Assembly (NCBI GenBank): GCA_012799185.1
Contig: JAAZLS010000052.1
Coordinates: forward strand, 1 to 32,733
Origin: Bacillota bacterium
GTDB taxonomy: Bacteria > Bacillota > Dethiobacteria > DTU022
Length of the DNA stretch: 32,733 nucleotides
Direction of reading: 5' to 3'
The translations under genes and the position numbers were made by a program. Positions 1-7,600 of this stretch are shown piece after piece (the stretch's first letter is position 1; each line of letters opens with the position of its first letter). Below the pieces are notes generated by a model, which saw only the letters and a program-made list of their open reading frames with translations, had not been told where the DNA came from and did no database searches.

Positions 1-255
1 AAACTCTAGGGCCTCCAGTAACTCTTTTTTCGCCTGTTCCTGGCCGCCGATCCGGTTAAACTCTACCCGGCTCCGTGACACCTTCTTTTTACCGATCGCC
101 CCCAAACGGGGAGATTTAAGATTGCTAAAGCGAAAGAGAAAAATAAAGAGCCCGGCCAGGAGTAAAAGGGGAAGAAGATTGTTTTGTTGCCACAGCAAGA
201 TCACCACCCCGGCTGCCGCTAAGCCAATTAAGAGCTCCCGCAAAATCTTACGCAT
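1..255 (-). CDS. FtsH-like AAA+ membrane protein, N-terminal 85 residues (partial)
   Basis: The frame runs from an ATG at 255 off the left edge of the window (85 codons, no stop), so only the N-terminus is visible; the ORF track omits it. Two hydrophobic segments at about residues 7-21 and 28-42 are joined by a very short WQQNN loop. A basic linker (GKKKVSRSR) follows, then VEFNRIGGQEQAKKELLEAL, the typical lead-in to the AAA+ module of FtsH-type proteases. FtsH normally has about 70 extracytoplasmic residues between its two membrane helices; here there is essentially none. Whether a Walker site and the zinc-protease domain follow cannot be seen. The start overlaps the stop of the upstream gene by 8 nt (ATGCGTAA), indicating translational coupling. 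It could be a protease or a protease-less AAA+ ATPase. Confidence 0.75.
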   Translation of the reverse strand, partial: MRKILRELLIGLAAAGVVILLWQQNNLLPLLLLAGLFIFLFRFSNLKSPRLGAIGKKKVSRSRVEFNRIGGQEQAKKELLEALEF

Positions 256-784
256 CTGATTCCCCCCCCTTTGCTTCCTCCACCTTTACTACCAGGTAAA
301 GGCAATAATCGCCATCCCAAACCTGAAGATAGAGCCGGTGAGAATCGACGGCAAATTCCCTCTCCGTCAACCGGTATTTCTCGGCCAACAGCTTAATACT
401 CTCTGCCACCTGGCGGTAGTTACCCCGGCGGGCCCCCTCATAAAGAGCGGGAGAAACCTCCCGGGCAAATAGTTCGAGGCGCTGATTAGGCCGGTCTTCA
501 AATATTACCCGGACCGGCTCTTTTAGCTCCTCCTGGGCTAGCCCTTCAACCCGGCAATAAAAATCCGGCAGGGGCCCCCGGTAGCCGGGCGAAGGTTTAA
601 TTCGAAGAATCGCCTCCCCGTCCTCCCGGTGCAACCCGGCCTCCCCGATCTCCTCCATCTCGCTTAGCTGTTCCAGCAATGGGGTTTCCTTTACATAATA
701 CCGGTGATAATAGCTGCCCCCTCCCCATAGGGCCAGGGCTATAATAGCAGTAATCACAATCACCGGCCAGCGCAGGTTCTCCAT
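248..784 (-). CDS. Conserved-looking membrane-anchored protein of unknown function (178 aa)
   Basis: I do not recognise this family. One membrane segment lies at about residues 7-25 (VIVITAIIALALWGGG). It is followed by a Tyr/His/Arg-rich juxtamembrane stretch and a soluble domain of about 140 residues with mixed charged and hydrophobic character and no recognisable catalytic motif. The ATG at 784 has an AAGGAG SD sequence. Its stop overlaps the start of the FtsH-like gene by 8 nt, so the two are almost certainly co-translated, and a role as adaptor, substrate or partner of that AAA+ protein is a reasonable inference. Topology is unclear: positive charges sit on both sides of the helix. A promoter and a terminator-like hairpin lie upstream. 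Confidence 0.7.
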   Translation of the reverse strand: MENLRWPVIVITAIIALALWGGGSYYHRYYVKETPLLEQLSEMEEIGEAGLHREDGEAILRIKPSPGYRGPLPDFYCRVEGLAQEELKEPVRVIFEDRPNQRLELFAREVSPALYEGARRGNYRQVAESIKLLAEKYRLTEREFAVDSHRLYLQVWDGDYCLYLVVKVEEAKGGESDA

Positions 785-821
785 GATACAGCTCCTTTGG
801 TTAGTTTACATAATGTATATC

Positions 822-850
822 ATTATAACAAACCCCGGCCTGTCGGGCAA
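822..850 (-). promoter_or_regulatory. Probable sigma-A promoter for the 178-aa gene / FtsH-like pair
   Basis: On the minus strand TTGCCC is followed after 17 bp by a perfect TATAAT. The -35 element lies in the loop region of the terminator-like hairpin at 833-865, so this promoter and the rodZ terminator overlap. Confidence 0.5.
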
Positions 851-865
851 CCGACAATACCGGGG
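831..865 (-). terminator. Hairpin downstream of rodZ, probable terminator
   Basis: CCCCGG/CCGGGG and TGTCGG/CCGACA arms form a two-part stem with a small internal bulge and a TTGC loop. The minus strand then reads TTTGTTATAATG, so the U-tract is short and imperfect. It lies about 55 nt after the rodZ stop codon and probably separates rodZ from the next transcription unit. Confidence 0.5.
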
Positions 866-919
866 ATAAACTCCTAGGATTATATAGTTGGTAGAGGTGG
901 CCCTGCCTCCGGTGAAAGG

Positions 920-1729
920 TTAACTATCCGGGGGGGTTAAAACAAAGAGGTAATTATGGGCGGTAAGCTGCTCCGATAACCCCTCAATGGGGAGCCCATT
1001 CACGGTGATCCGGACCCCCGGAGGGTAGCCCAGGCGGAGACTAATTTTTTCTTCCCCTTCAATCGCCAGCTCCCGCCCCGCCCTAAAGGTCTCTTCATAA
1101 AGTAGGCGGTCGTCACTGGAGAGGCGCACCCAGCAGCTGCCGATAAAGCTAAGATTTGCCTCCAGCCTATCTACACCGGTGACGTTATAGGCCGTCTCAC
1201 TACCGGAGGACCGATCTTGGGCGATAGTTACCTGCACAAAGCCAGTCTCCTCTTCGTCCCCCTTTGGCGGGGCGACCGGCTCCTCCGGCGGCGGCGGGGT
1301 CACCTCCTCCGGCGGGGCGGGGGGAGCCGTTATATCCCGGTTCCCGGAGGTTAAAAACCAGGCCAGGGCGGCCAGGGAGGCGGCCACCAGCAAGATCAAT
1401 AGCCAGTTAAACGGAGAAGAGGAGCGTTCCCGGCGGGAAACCGGATCGGCTTGCTCCAGTCCTGCCGGCGTCTCCGCCTCCGCCCTGGGAACCGATCCCC
1501 CTTTAAGCTCATAATAAAGATTTAAAATTTGATCCGGGTCCAACCCTACCTTTCCGGCGTAACTCCGGAGGGCACCCTTAAAATAGACCTCACCGGCAAA
1601 GGGAGTTGGATCACCCTTCTCTAAAGCCTCCAGGTGGCGTAGCTGAATTTTTGTTTGATGACTAATCTCTTTCAGGGTCAGATTTTTCTCCCAGCGGGCC
1701 CGTCGCAGCTGTTCCCCCAGCTCCTGCAT
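920..1729 (-). CDS. rodZ: RodZ-like (YmfM family) helix-turn-helix membrane protein
   Basis: A 269-aa protein with the RodZ layout. A Cro/Xre-type helix-turn-helix occupies residues 5-65 (LRRARWEKNLTLKEISHQTK). A single membrane helix lies at about 108-126 (WLLILLVAASLAALAWFL), followed by a Pro/Glu-rich linker at 135-158 and a beta-rich C-terminal domain of the DUF4115 type (about 185-265). In rod-shaped bacteria RodZ ties the MreB cytoskeleton to the membrane; this role is inferred from the family. The ATG at 1729 has a GGGAGGG SD sequence at good spacing. It lies 21 nt behind ftsK and is probably co-transcribed with it, matching the spoIIIE...ymfM neighbourhood of B. subtilis. A hairpin follows the stop. 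Confidence 0.85.
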   Translation of the reverse strand: MQELGEQLRRARWEKNLTLKEISHQTKIQLRHLEALEKGDPTPFAGEVYFKGALRSYAGKVGLDPDQILNLYYELKGGSVPRAEAETPAGLEQADPVSRRERSSSPFNWLLILLVAASLAALAWFLTSGNRDITAPPAPPEEVTPPPPEEPVAPPKGDEEETGFVQVTIAQDRSSGSETAYNVTGVDRLEANLSFIGSCWVRLSSDDRLLYEETFRAGRELAIEGEEKISLRLGYPPGVRITVNGLPIEGLSEQLTAHNYLFVLTPPDS

Positions 1730-1750
1730 TACTATCCCTCCCGGTTGTTT

Positions 1751-4051
1751 TTAAAAATCAGCCTTCTGCTTTAGCTCTTCATAGAGCCGGGCCGCCTGTT
1801 CCGGTGTAATAATAACCTCCCGGGGTTTACTCCCTTCAAACTGGCCCACCACACCCCGCTGTTCCAGATCATCGATCAGGCGGGCCGCCCGAGTATAGCC
1901 GATCCTAAATCGACGTTGCAACAGTGAAATAGAGGCCTGCCCGCTGCGGGCTACCAGTTCCACCGCCTCTGGAAAGAGCTCATCCATTTCACCCAGTCTC
2001 TCATCAATCTCCGGAGAGATTAAATGTTCCTCGTAATCTGCCTCCCCCTGGTCCCGGATATAGGCGGCAACCCGGCCAATCTCTTTTTCACTGACGTAGG
2101 CTCCCTGAACTCGGAACGGTTTAACCGTGCCCACCGGGTAAAACAGCATATCGCCCCGGCCCAAAAGTTTTTCCGCCCCGGCCATATCCAGGATAGTCCG
2201 GGAATCAACCTGGGAGGAGACGGTAAAGGCAACCCGGGAGGTAATATTGGCCTTAATAATCCCGGTAAGCACATCGACCGAGGGACGCTGGGTAGCAATC
2301 ACCAGGTGAATCCCGGCCGCCCGGGACATCTGGGCCAACCGGGCGATGGCATCCTCCACCTCTCCGGGGGAGACCAACATCAGGTCTGCCAGCTCGTCGA
2401 TAATAATAACCACAAAGGGCAGGGATTCCTCCGGTTCACCCTGCTTCAAACATAGCTCATTATAGGTAAATATATCTCGGACTTTCTCCCGCGCAAAGAG
2501 CTCATACCGCTTCCCCATCTCCCGAACCATGTTCCTTAGTGCCAGAGCCGCCTTCTTAGGTTCGGTAATCACCGGGGATAAAAGCTGGGGAATTCCGTTG
2601 TAAGCGCTAAGCTCTACTACCTTGGGATCAATCATTAAAAAACGTAACTGGTCCGGGTTCGATTTATATAAAAGGCTTAAAATAATCGTATTCAGGCAGA
2701 CACTTTTTCCCGAACCGGTGGCACCGGCGATTAACAGGTGGGGCATTTTAGCCAGGTCGGCTATTACCGGCACACCGGTAATATCCTTACCCAGGCCGAC
2801 GGTTAAAAGCGACGGATGTTCCTGGAAAGAGCTGCTCTCCAGGACATCCCTTAAATAAACCATGGAGATGCGTTTATTGGGCACCTCGATGCCCAGCGCT
2901 GCCTTGCCGGGAATGGGAGCCTCAATTCGCACCAGCGGTGCCGCTAAATTTAGGGCCAGGTCATCGGAAAGACTGACAATCCGGCTGACCTTCACCCCCG
3001 CCTCCGGCTGAACCTCAAACCGGGTCACCGTCGGGCCGGTCTGGGCGTTAATTACCCGGGCATTCACCCCAAAGCTCTGCAAAGTATTTTCAAGTAGCCG
3101 GGCCCGCTCCTTAATATTTTTCAGCTGCTCCCCCCCGGGTAGTCGCCCGCCTTTAGTCAGCAAATCCAGGGATGGGCAACGGTAATCACTGGTACCAGCC
3201 GGGCGCTCGGTTTTTACCCGCTGTTCGCCCCTTTCCCCCTCCGCCGCATCGACCAGGGTTAAACGCCGCTCCGCCTGGTAGACCGGGGGGATGGCGGGCA
3301 CCGCTGCCGGCTCCGAACCAGCCTCTCCAATCTCCTTATCCGAAGGTAGGGCAGGCTCCGACGGAATCGGTACCCGGTAGGGCTCCTCTACCGGCACCTC
3401 CTCAATTTTTTTTTCAGTAAACTCCCCGGCCTCCTCTTCTTCCCCCACCATTAAGATATGATAGATCTCCTTTAAAAATTTCCCCAACCGCACTATTAGC
3501 CTCACCAAAAACAGGAAGACCTGTTTCAACCCACCCCATATTTGGGTTAGGGAAACATTGGTTATCAATAACAGGGAGATAGCCGCCAGGGTCGCTAAAA
3601 CAATTTTGCTTCCCACATCGCGAAAGAAAAAATAGAGGGCCATGGCGACGACCGCCCCCACTACGCCGCCTCCCTGGTGTTCTCTCCCCAGGTTAAAACT
3701 AGCCCGGTAAAAATCCTCCCCGGATAAGGAGCTTACCTCCTCCATCATCACCTGGAAATGGGCGCTAACCATGAATAACAACAGCAATATTAAAACCCCG
3801 GCTAGCCGGCTTTTCAGATGAAAGGTTTTCTGTGGAAGCATCTCCCGGAGGGCATAAAATCCAATTAAAAATGGAATTACTACCGCGGTCTCCCCGGCCA
3901 GGGTCCGTAGAACATTATGGATAAATAGCCCTACCTCCCCGGTCTGCCCCGACTGATGAAGACCAGCATAGCAAAATACTGCCACCGCCAAAAGCAGCAG
4001 GCCTTTAATCTGCGTCCTAATCTCATCTTTAACTTTTGCATGTTTGCTCAC
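1751..4051 (-). CDS. ftsK: DNA translocase FtsK/SpoIIIE
   Basis: A 766-aa FtsK/SpoIIIE ATPase that pumps chromosomal DNA through the division or sporulation septum. Four to five membrane helices occupy roughly residues 15-170. An acidic/proline-rich linker follows at about 200-290, then the alpha/beta motor. Walker A is GATGSGKS (443-450), Walker B is [12 protein letters not shown], and the typical [18 protein letters not shown] is present. A C-terminal winged-helix gamma domain ([20 protein letters not shown]) that reads KOPS/SRS-type sequences ends with [10 protein letters not shown]. The start is GTG with a GAGGTGGG SD sequence upstream. A good sigma-A promoter lies at 4089-4117, followed farther upstream by the REP-like repeats. 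Order ylzJ...ftsK...rodZ matches the B. subtilis spoIIIE region. Confidence 0.95.
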   Translation of the reverse strand: MSKHAKVKDEIRTQIKGLLLLAVAVFCYAGLHQSGQTGEVGLFIHNVLRTLAGETAVVIPFLIGFYALREMLPQKTFHLKSRLAGVLILLLLFMVSAHFQVMMEEVSSLSGEDFYRASFNLGREHQGGGVVGAVVAMALYFFFRDVGSKIVLATLAAISLLLITNVSLTQIWGGLKQVFLFLVRLIVRLGKFLKEIYHILMVGEEEEAGEFTEKKIEEVPVEEPYRVPIPSEPALPSDKEIGEAGSEPAAVPAIPPVYQAERRLTLVDAAEGERGEQRVKTERPAGTSDYRCPSLDLLTKGGRLPGGEQLKNIKERARLLENTLQSFGVNARVINAQTGPTVTRFEVQPEAGVKVSRIVSLSDDLALNLAAPLVRIEAPIPGKAALGIEVPNKRISMVYLRDVLESSSFQEHPSLLTVGLGKDITGVPVIADLAKMPHLLIAGATGSGKSVCLNTIILSLLYKSNPDQLRFLMIDPKVVELSAYNGIPQLLSPVITEPKKAALALRNMVREMGKRYELFAREKVRDIFTYNELCLKQGEPEESLPFVVIIIDELADLMLVSPGEVEDAIARLAQMSRAAGIHLVIATQRPSVDVLTGIIKANITSRVAFTVSSQVDSRTILDMAGAEKLLGRGDMLFYPVGTVKPFRVQGAYVSEKEIGRVAAYIRDQGEADYEEHLISPEIDERLGEMDELFPEAVELVARSGQASISLLQRRFRIGYTRAARLIDDLEQRGVVGQFEGSKPREVIITPEQAARLYEELKQKADF

Positions 4052-4088
4052 AACGAGCCACCCACCTCAAATAAATACCGGTACGCTT

Positions 4089-4117
4089 ATATTAACAAAC
4101 CTAACAATTATTGGCAA
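4089..4117 (-). promoter_or_regulatory. Probable sigma-A promoter of ftsK-rodZ
   Basis: On the minus strand TTGCCA and TAATAT are separated by exactly 17 bp, about 38 nt upstream of the ftsK GTG. The surrounding sequence is locally AT-rich. It lies just downstream of the REP-like cluster. Confidence 0.6.
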
Positions 4118-4141
4118 ACCGGGATAAGCCTGAGTTTAGGG

Positions 4142-4249
4142 GATGAGTTTAGGGGACGGAGGCTTTTACTCATCAACACCCCCAGAGTCCAGGGGACGGA
4201 GGCTTTTACTCATCAATGAGTCCAGGGGACGGAGGCTTTTACTCATCAA
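4142..4249 (+). repeat. REP-like repeat cluster 1 (three copies)
   Basis: Three copies of the core AGGGGACGGAGGCTTTT followed by ACTCATCAA begin at 4151, 4191 and 4224. Copies 1 and 3 are flanked by inverted arms (GATGAGT/ACTCATC at 4142-4148 and 4168-4174; ATGAGT/ACTCAT at 4216-4221 and 4241-4246), so each can fold as a hairpin with a G-rich loop. Spacing is irregular (40 and 33 bp). The same element occurs in the opposite orientation at 15821-15935. The invariant GGGGACGG core resembles REP-type elements mobilised by IS200-like (RAYT) Y1 transposases in other genomes; that link is from memory and no transposase is present here. The cluster fills the uppP-ftsK gap. Confidence 0.85.
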
Positions 4250-4297
4250 CACCCCCTATCCAACTCCCGAGATAACCCCTTTTAACTTTTACCCTTT

Positions 4298-5086
4298 TTA
4301 CCCTCTAATTAATGTGATTACAATGGTTAATATCCCCAGAGCCCAGCAGTAGTACGAAAAGTAATAAAATTTATTCCCCTTGAGCAGGTTAATAAATAGT
4401 TTTATAGCCAGAATTCCCGCCAAAAAGGCGACTACCCCCCCAACGGTATAGTTTACCAGCATGGCTCTCCCTATACTACCCAGGGCTATATGGCGGGCCT
4501 CCCAAAGGGCGGCCCCGGCGATAACCGGGGTAGAGAGCATAAAAGAGTAGCGGACCGCCGCCTCCGTCTCTAATCCTTTAAAGATAGCACCGGCGATAGT
4601 CAACCCGGAGCGGGAGATACCCGGGATAACGGCTATCCCCTGGGCCAACCCGATAAAGAGCCCATCACCAGGCCCCATGGTATCCAGGTTTTTCCTGCCA
4701 GCCGGCAAAAGAGTGATTAGCTTTAGAATTGTCCCGGTTATCAACAACATAAACCCTACCGCCAGGGTCGATTGGAATAGCCTTTCTATATAATTCGAGA
4801 GCAGCATCCCGATAATGCCGGTCGGTATGCAGCCCAGGAGAAGCAGTATTAAGAATCTTCGCTGCTCTTTATACTTGTAGAACTGAAAAAGTTTTATAAA
4901 TTCATTTCTAAATACATAGAGTACTGCAAACATCGTTGCCACATGTAGCAATACCTCCAGGGTAACCCCTGGCTGCTGTAATCCAAGTAGATCTTTAAAT
5001 ATTACCAGGTGCCCGGAACTACTAACCGGCAAAAATTCGGTCAACCCCTGAACAAGGCCCAGGATAGCCGCCTCCAGGTAGTTCAT
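4298..5086 (-). CDS. uppP: Undecaprenyl-diphosphatase (UppP/BacA)
   Basis: This integral membrane phosphatase recycles undecaprenyl diphosphate to the monophosphate lipid carrier used for peptidoglycan and other wall polymers. Both signature motifs are present: an N-terminal GLVQGLTEFLPVSSSGHLVI and an internal PGISRSGLTIAGA, with several hydrophobic helices and a length of 262 aa, usual for the family. I place the start at the ATG at 5086 (MNYLEAAILG) because GGGAGGG lies 5 nt upstream; the track start at 5104 would bury that SD sequence in the coding region. It sits between ylzJ and ftsK, an interval without uppP in B. subtilis. The gene is followed by about 245 bp holding the REP-like cluster and the ftsK promoter, with no clear T-tract terminator. 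Confidence 0.93.
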   Translation of the reverse strand: MNYLEAAILGLVQGLTEFLPVSSSGHLVIFKDLLGLQQPGVTLEVLLHVATMFAVLYVFRNEFIKLFQFYKYKEQRRFLILLLLGCIPTGIIGMLLSNYIERLFQSTLAVGFMLLITGTILKLITLLPAGRKNLDTMGPGDGLFIGLAQGIAVIPGISRSGLTIAGAIFKGLETEAAVRYSFMLSTPVIAGAALWEARHIALGSIGRAMLVNYTVGGVVAFLAGILAIKLFINLLKGNKFYYFSYYCWALGILTIVITLIRG

Positions 5087-5138
5087 GAAAACCCTCCCAA
5101 ACATATATATTCCTTAAGATGTTCTTTGTCGGCAGCAA

Positions 5139-5390
5139 TTATCCTTCTCCCGGCCCGGAAGCTCCCTCCCCCTTTAATAATTTAAAAGCTATCCGGGTCC
5201 CCGGCTGATTTTCTGCCACCAGGTAATCGGCGGGCCGGGGACTGATTAGGCGCACTACCCTCCCCTGGTCGGGGGATAACATCTCTACGATCAGTCTCCC
5301 CTCCCCGTATTCCAACTCCCGATATTGGGGCTTAAAGGAGTCGTACCCGGAAAGAACCCACTCCAATGGCAGGGGGGTATAGATAATCAT
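5139..5390 (-). CDS. ylzJ: YlzJ-like small protein
   Basis: An 83-aa soluble protein beginning [15 protein letters not shown], the characteristic opening of the YlzJ family found next to tepA in spore-formers. Its biochemical function is unknown. Its ATG overlaps the tepA stop by 4 nt (ATGA), so the two are translationally coupled. The assignment rests on the N-terminal signature, size and position between tepA and the uppP/ftsK genes. No membrane segment or catalytic motif is visible. Confidence 0.8.
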   Translation of the reverse strand: MIIYTPLPLEWVLSGYDSFKPQYRELEYGEGRLIVEMLSPDQGRVVRLISPRPADYLVAENQPGTRIAFKLLKGEGASGPGEG

Positions 5391-6145
5391 GCCTGTTCTC
5401 CCCCCGAGCCCCGGCCCCCTCTTTTCTCCTTAATCAGCTCTTTTAAGTGCGCTACCGCCGGGCCCAGGCCACCTACCTGGTCAATCAACCCTACCTCCAC
5501 TGCATCTTTACCAACAAGCAGGGTGCCGATATCCCGGGCAATCTGCCCGGTATCAAACATAAGTTCTCGGTATTTCTGTTCATTAACCCGAGAATGGCTG
5601 CATACAAACCGAATCACCCGATCCTGCATCTTGTCCAGGTACTCGTAGGTCTGCGGTATCCCCCAAATATTGCCGGTTAACCGGAGCGGATGAACCGTCA
5701 TCGTAGCCGTTTCGGAGATATACGAATAGTCGGCACTTACCGCTACCGGCACTCCGATGCTGTGGCCGCCACCTAAAACCAGGGAGACGGCCGGTTTAGA
5801 CAGGGTATCGATCATCTCGGCGATCGCCAGCCCCGCCTCCACATCGCCCCCTACCGTATTTAATACAATCAGGAGCCCATCGATACGGGGATCCTGCTCA
5901 ATTGCGACCAGCTGGGGGATTACATGCTCGTATTTGGTAGTTTTATTCTGGGGCGGCAAGATCATGTGCCCCTCGATCTGCCCGATCACGGTCAGAGCAT
6001 AAATATTACTTTCCGGTGAAGGTAGCTGGAGTTGACCCAGCTGCTCAATATTTTGGGCGGTCGACTCCCCCGGAGTCGAGGTTGGAGCCGGGGGGAGGGG
6101 CTGGGCGTCAATAGATCCCTCGGGAGATTGCCGGCAATTTAACAA
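5387..6145 (-). CDS. tepA: TepA, ClpP-class serine protease
   Basis: A 252-aa member of the ClpP/crotonase-fold TepA family (translocation-enhancing protein in B. subtilis; TepA-type proteases are also tied to spore protein turnover). A catalytic Ser is seen in GGGHSIGVP (Ser129) and a His in MTVHPLR (His152). Candidate acidic residues are Asp198 and Asp205. [14 protein letters not shown] is the usual oxyanion and active-site region. The first 45 residues are Pro/Ser/Gln-rich and probably disordered, and there is no signal peptide. The start is a TTG at 6145 with only a weak SD (GGGATGTG), so the N-terminus is uncertain. It overlaps ylzJ by 4 nt. A possible promoter (TTGGTG, 16 bp, TACAAT) lies directly upstream. 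Confidence 0.88.
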   Translation of the reverse strand: MLNCRQSPEGSIDAQPLPPAPTSTPGESTAQNIEQLGQLQLPSPESNIYALTVIGQIEGHMILPPQNKTTKYEHVIPQLVAIEQDPRIDGLLIVLNTVGGDVEAGLAIAEMIDTLSKPAVSLVLGGGHSIGVPVAVSADYSYISETATMTVHPLRLTGNIWGIPQTYEYLDKMQDRVIRFVCSHSRVNEQKYRELMFDTGQIARDIGTLLVGKDAVEVGLIDQVGGLGPAVAHLKELIKEKRGGRGSGGEQA

Positions 6146-6261
6146 TTGATCACATCCCGTGCATTAATTGTACAGACCACTAGAGCCACACCAATAGTCT
6201 ATATCAGTTGGGCGGTGGCTATACGAGTAGAACCGACAGGAGTAAATTTTGAGACCCTGGA

Positions 6262-7521
6262 TTAGAACACCTGGCCCAGCCAGATTATCCCGGTGAAAGC
6301 TAACAGGAGCACCAACAGGGCCGGCAGCATCAGGGGCTTAAGCATCTCCCCAAAGGTTACATTAAAATATTCCCGGGTCAGTACCAGGCAGGGGTGAACC
6401 GGTGTAAAAAGATGGCCCAGGGTGGAACTAAAATAGATAAAGGCCAGCTGGGGCAGGTAACCGGCCCCCGTAGGAACCAGCAGGGGAGCAACCAGTGGTA
6501 TGGTTATCGCTATGGAGGCCGAATTGTCCCCGGTGATTATCCCCATTAAAAAAGGAATCAGGAATAATAATATGATTAAGGGCGCTCCGGTCCCTACCAG
6601 GTACTCAGCCATGGAGCTCACGACCGAAGTGTAATCAAGGGTATGCTTGAAAAACATTATCCCCAGGATGATCAAGGCAGTCTTGAATTTTATTCCCGGG
6701 ATTACCTGCTTTTGAAAGCGTTCCCGGAGGGCGGCCCCCGGTTTGCCCGTGCGGGGTAGGTAGCTAAAAATGGCTACCGCCACCCCGGCCAGGATCGCCA
6801 GGGGGAATAGAACCTGGAACAGAATAACCAGGCATAATATAACCAGTATCGGTGCCGAGCTCTGGAAAAATTGTTGCCAAGAGCGCCCGATCCCCCCCTC
6901 CCCTTCTCTTTTATCTAAACGGGCTGAGTGGTGGCGACTTTCCCGGAAGATGGTAAAAAACGAGAGGGCGGCGCCGGCCAGGGAGAGGAGCAGGTTGTAA
7001 CCGGTAAACACAGTTACCTTGACCCCCGTTAGCTCAGCTGCCAGGATCATGCTGGGGAAGAGGGGAAAAGAAAAGTATAGGATGTGGCGGAACCAGAAGT
7101 TTGCGGCCGCCTGTCCCCCGGCACTAAAATCTGTCTTGCGACCCACCTCCTCGATCATTGGTGCCGACATAATCGCTCCGCCGGGGACAGCCAGCGTGCC
7201 GATAACCGCCGCAAGGGCGGCCATCAGAAGACGCCAATCGCCCAGGAGGGAACCCAGGCTGTCGATGATTTTTTGCATGGCACCGGTTTCTTTAAGTAGG
7301 TGACCCAATAGTTCCAGCAAAATGATACTAAAGAATAGGATTAAAGTAACCCGGCTGGTTATGGTCAAATAGATTACACGCCCCAGCTCGGCTACCGTAA
7401 GCCGGCACAGCAACCCCAGGGCCAGGCTGCAGACCCCCATGATGATGCCCGTATTATACCTCTTATACACTCCGGCGATCAATAACAGCAGCGTCAATAC
7501 CAGGGGTAAGGTCCAGTCCAT
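6262..7521 (-). CDS. DUF401 family multi-spanning membrane protein
   Basis: A 419-aa, very hydrophobic protein with roughly ten membrane segments. It carries typical DUF401 signatures: LAVPGGAIMSAPMIEEVG near residue 110-130, where the substrate path may lie, and GIITGDNSASIAITIPL in the second half. DUF401 proteins resemble ion/organic-acid transporters of the citrate-transporter type, but the substrate is not known. The ATG at 7521 has an AGGATGAG SD sequence. It follows the DUF4015 gene by 79 nt and is probably its operon partner. A link between the secreted putative glycosidase and this transporter is only a guess from adjacency. It is not part of the B. subtilis tepA neighbourhood. Confidence 0.8.
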   Translation of the reverse strand: MDWTLPLVLTLLLLIAGVYKRYNTGIIMGVCSLALGLLCRLTVAELGRVIYLTITSRVTLILFFSIILLELLGHLLKETGAMQKIIDSLGSLLGDWRLLMAALAAVIGTLAVPGGAIMSAPMIEEVGRKTDFSAGGQAAANFWFRHILYFSFPLFPSMILAAELTGVKVTVFTGYNLLLSLAGAALSFFTIFRESRHHSARLDKREGEGGIGRSWQQFFQSSAPILVILCLVILFQVLFPLAILAGVAVAIFSYLPRTGKPGAALRERFQKQVIPGIKFKTALIILGIMFFKHTLDYTSVVSSMAEYLVGTGAPLIILLFLIPFLMGIITGDNSASIAITIPLVAPLLVPTGAGYLPQLAFIYFSSTLGHLFTPVHPCLVLTREYFNVTFGEMLKPLMLPALLVLLLAFTGIIWLGQVF

Positions 7522-7600
7522 GTTTACTCATCCTATCGCTTTTTTAATCGACCGCTACCGGTAGAGCAATAGCAACCCCGAAACGGCCAGCTGCAACCCC

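Noticed and set aside
4142-4249. Possible CRISPR array from the spaced repeats
   Set aside because: Only three copies per cluster, spacers of 7-14 bp or none, not unique and too short; no cas genes. The hairpin-type repeat fits REP-like elements better.
4143-4352. Small plus-strand ORFs with GGAGG-like motifs in the repeats
   Set aside because: They arise from the repeated core and run into the 3' end of uppP on the opposite strand; repeated low-complexity products, no conserved features.
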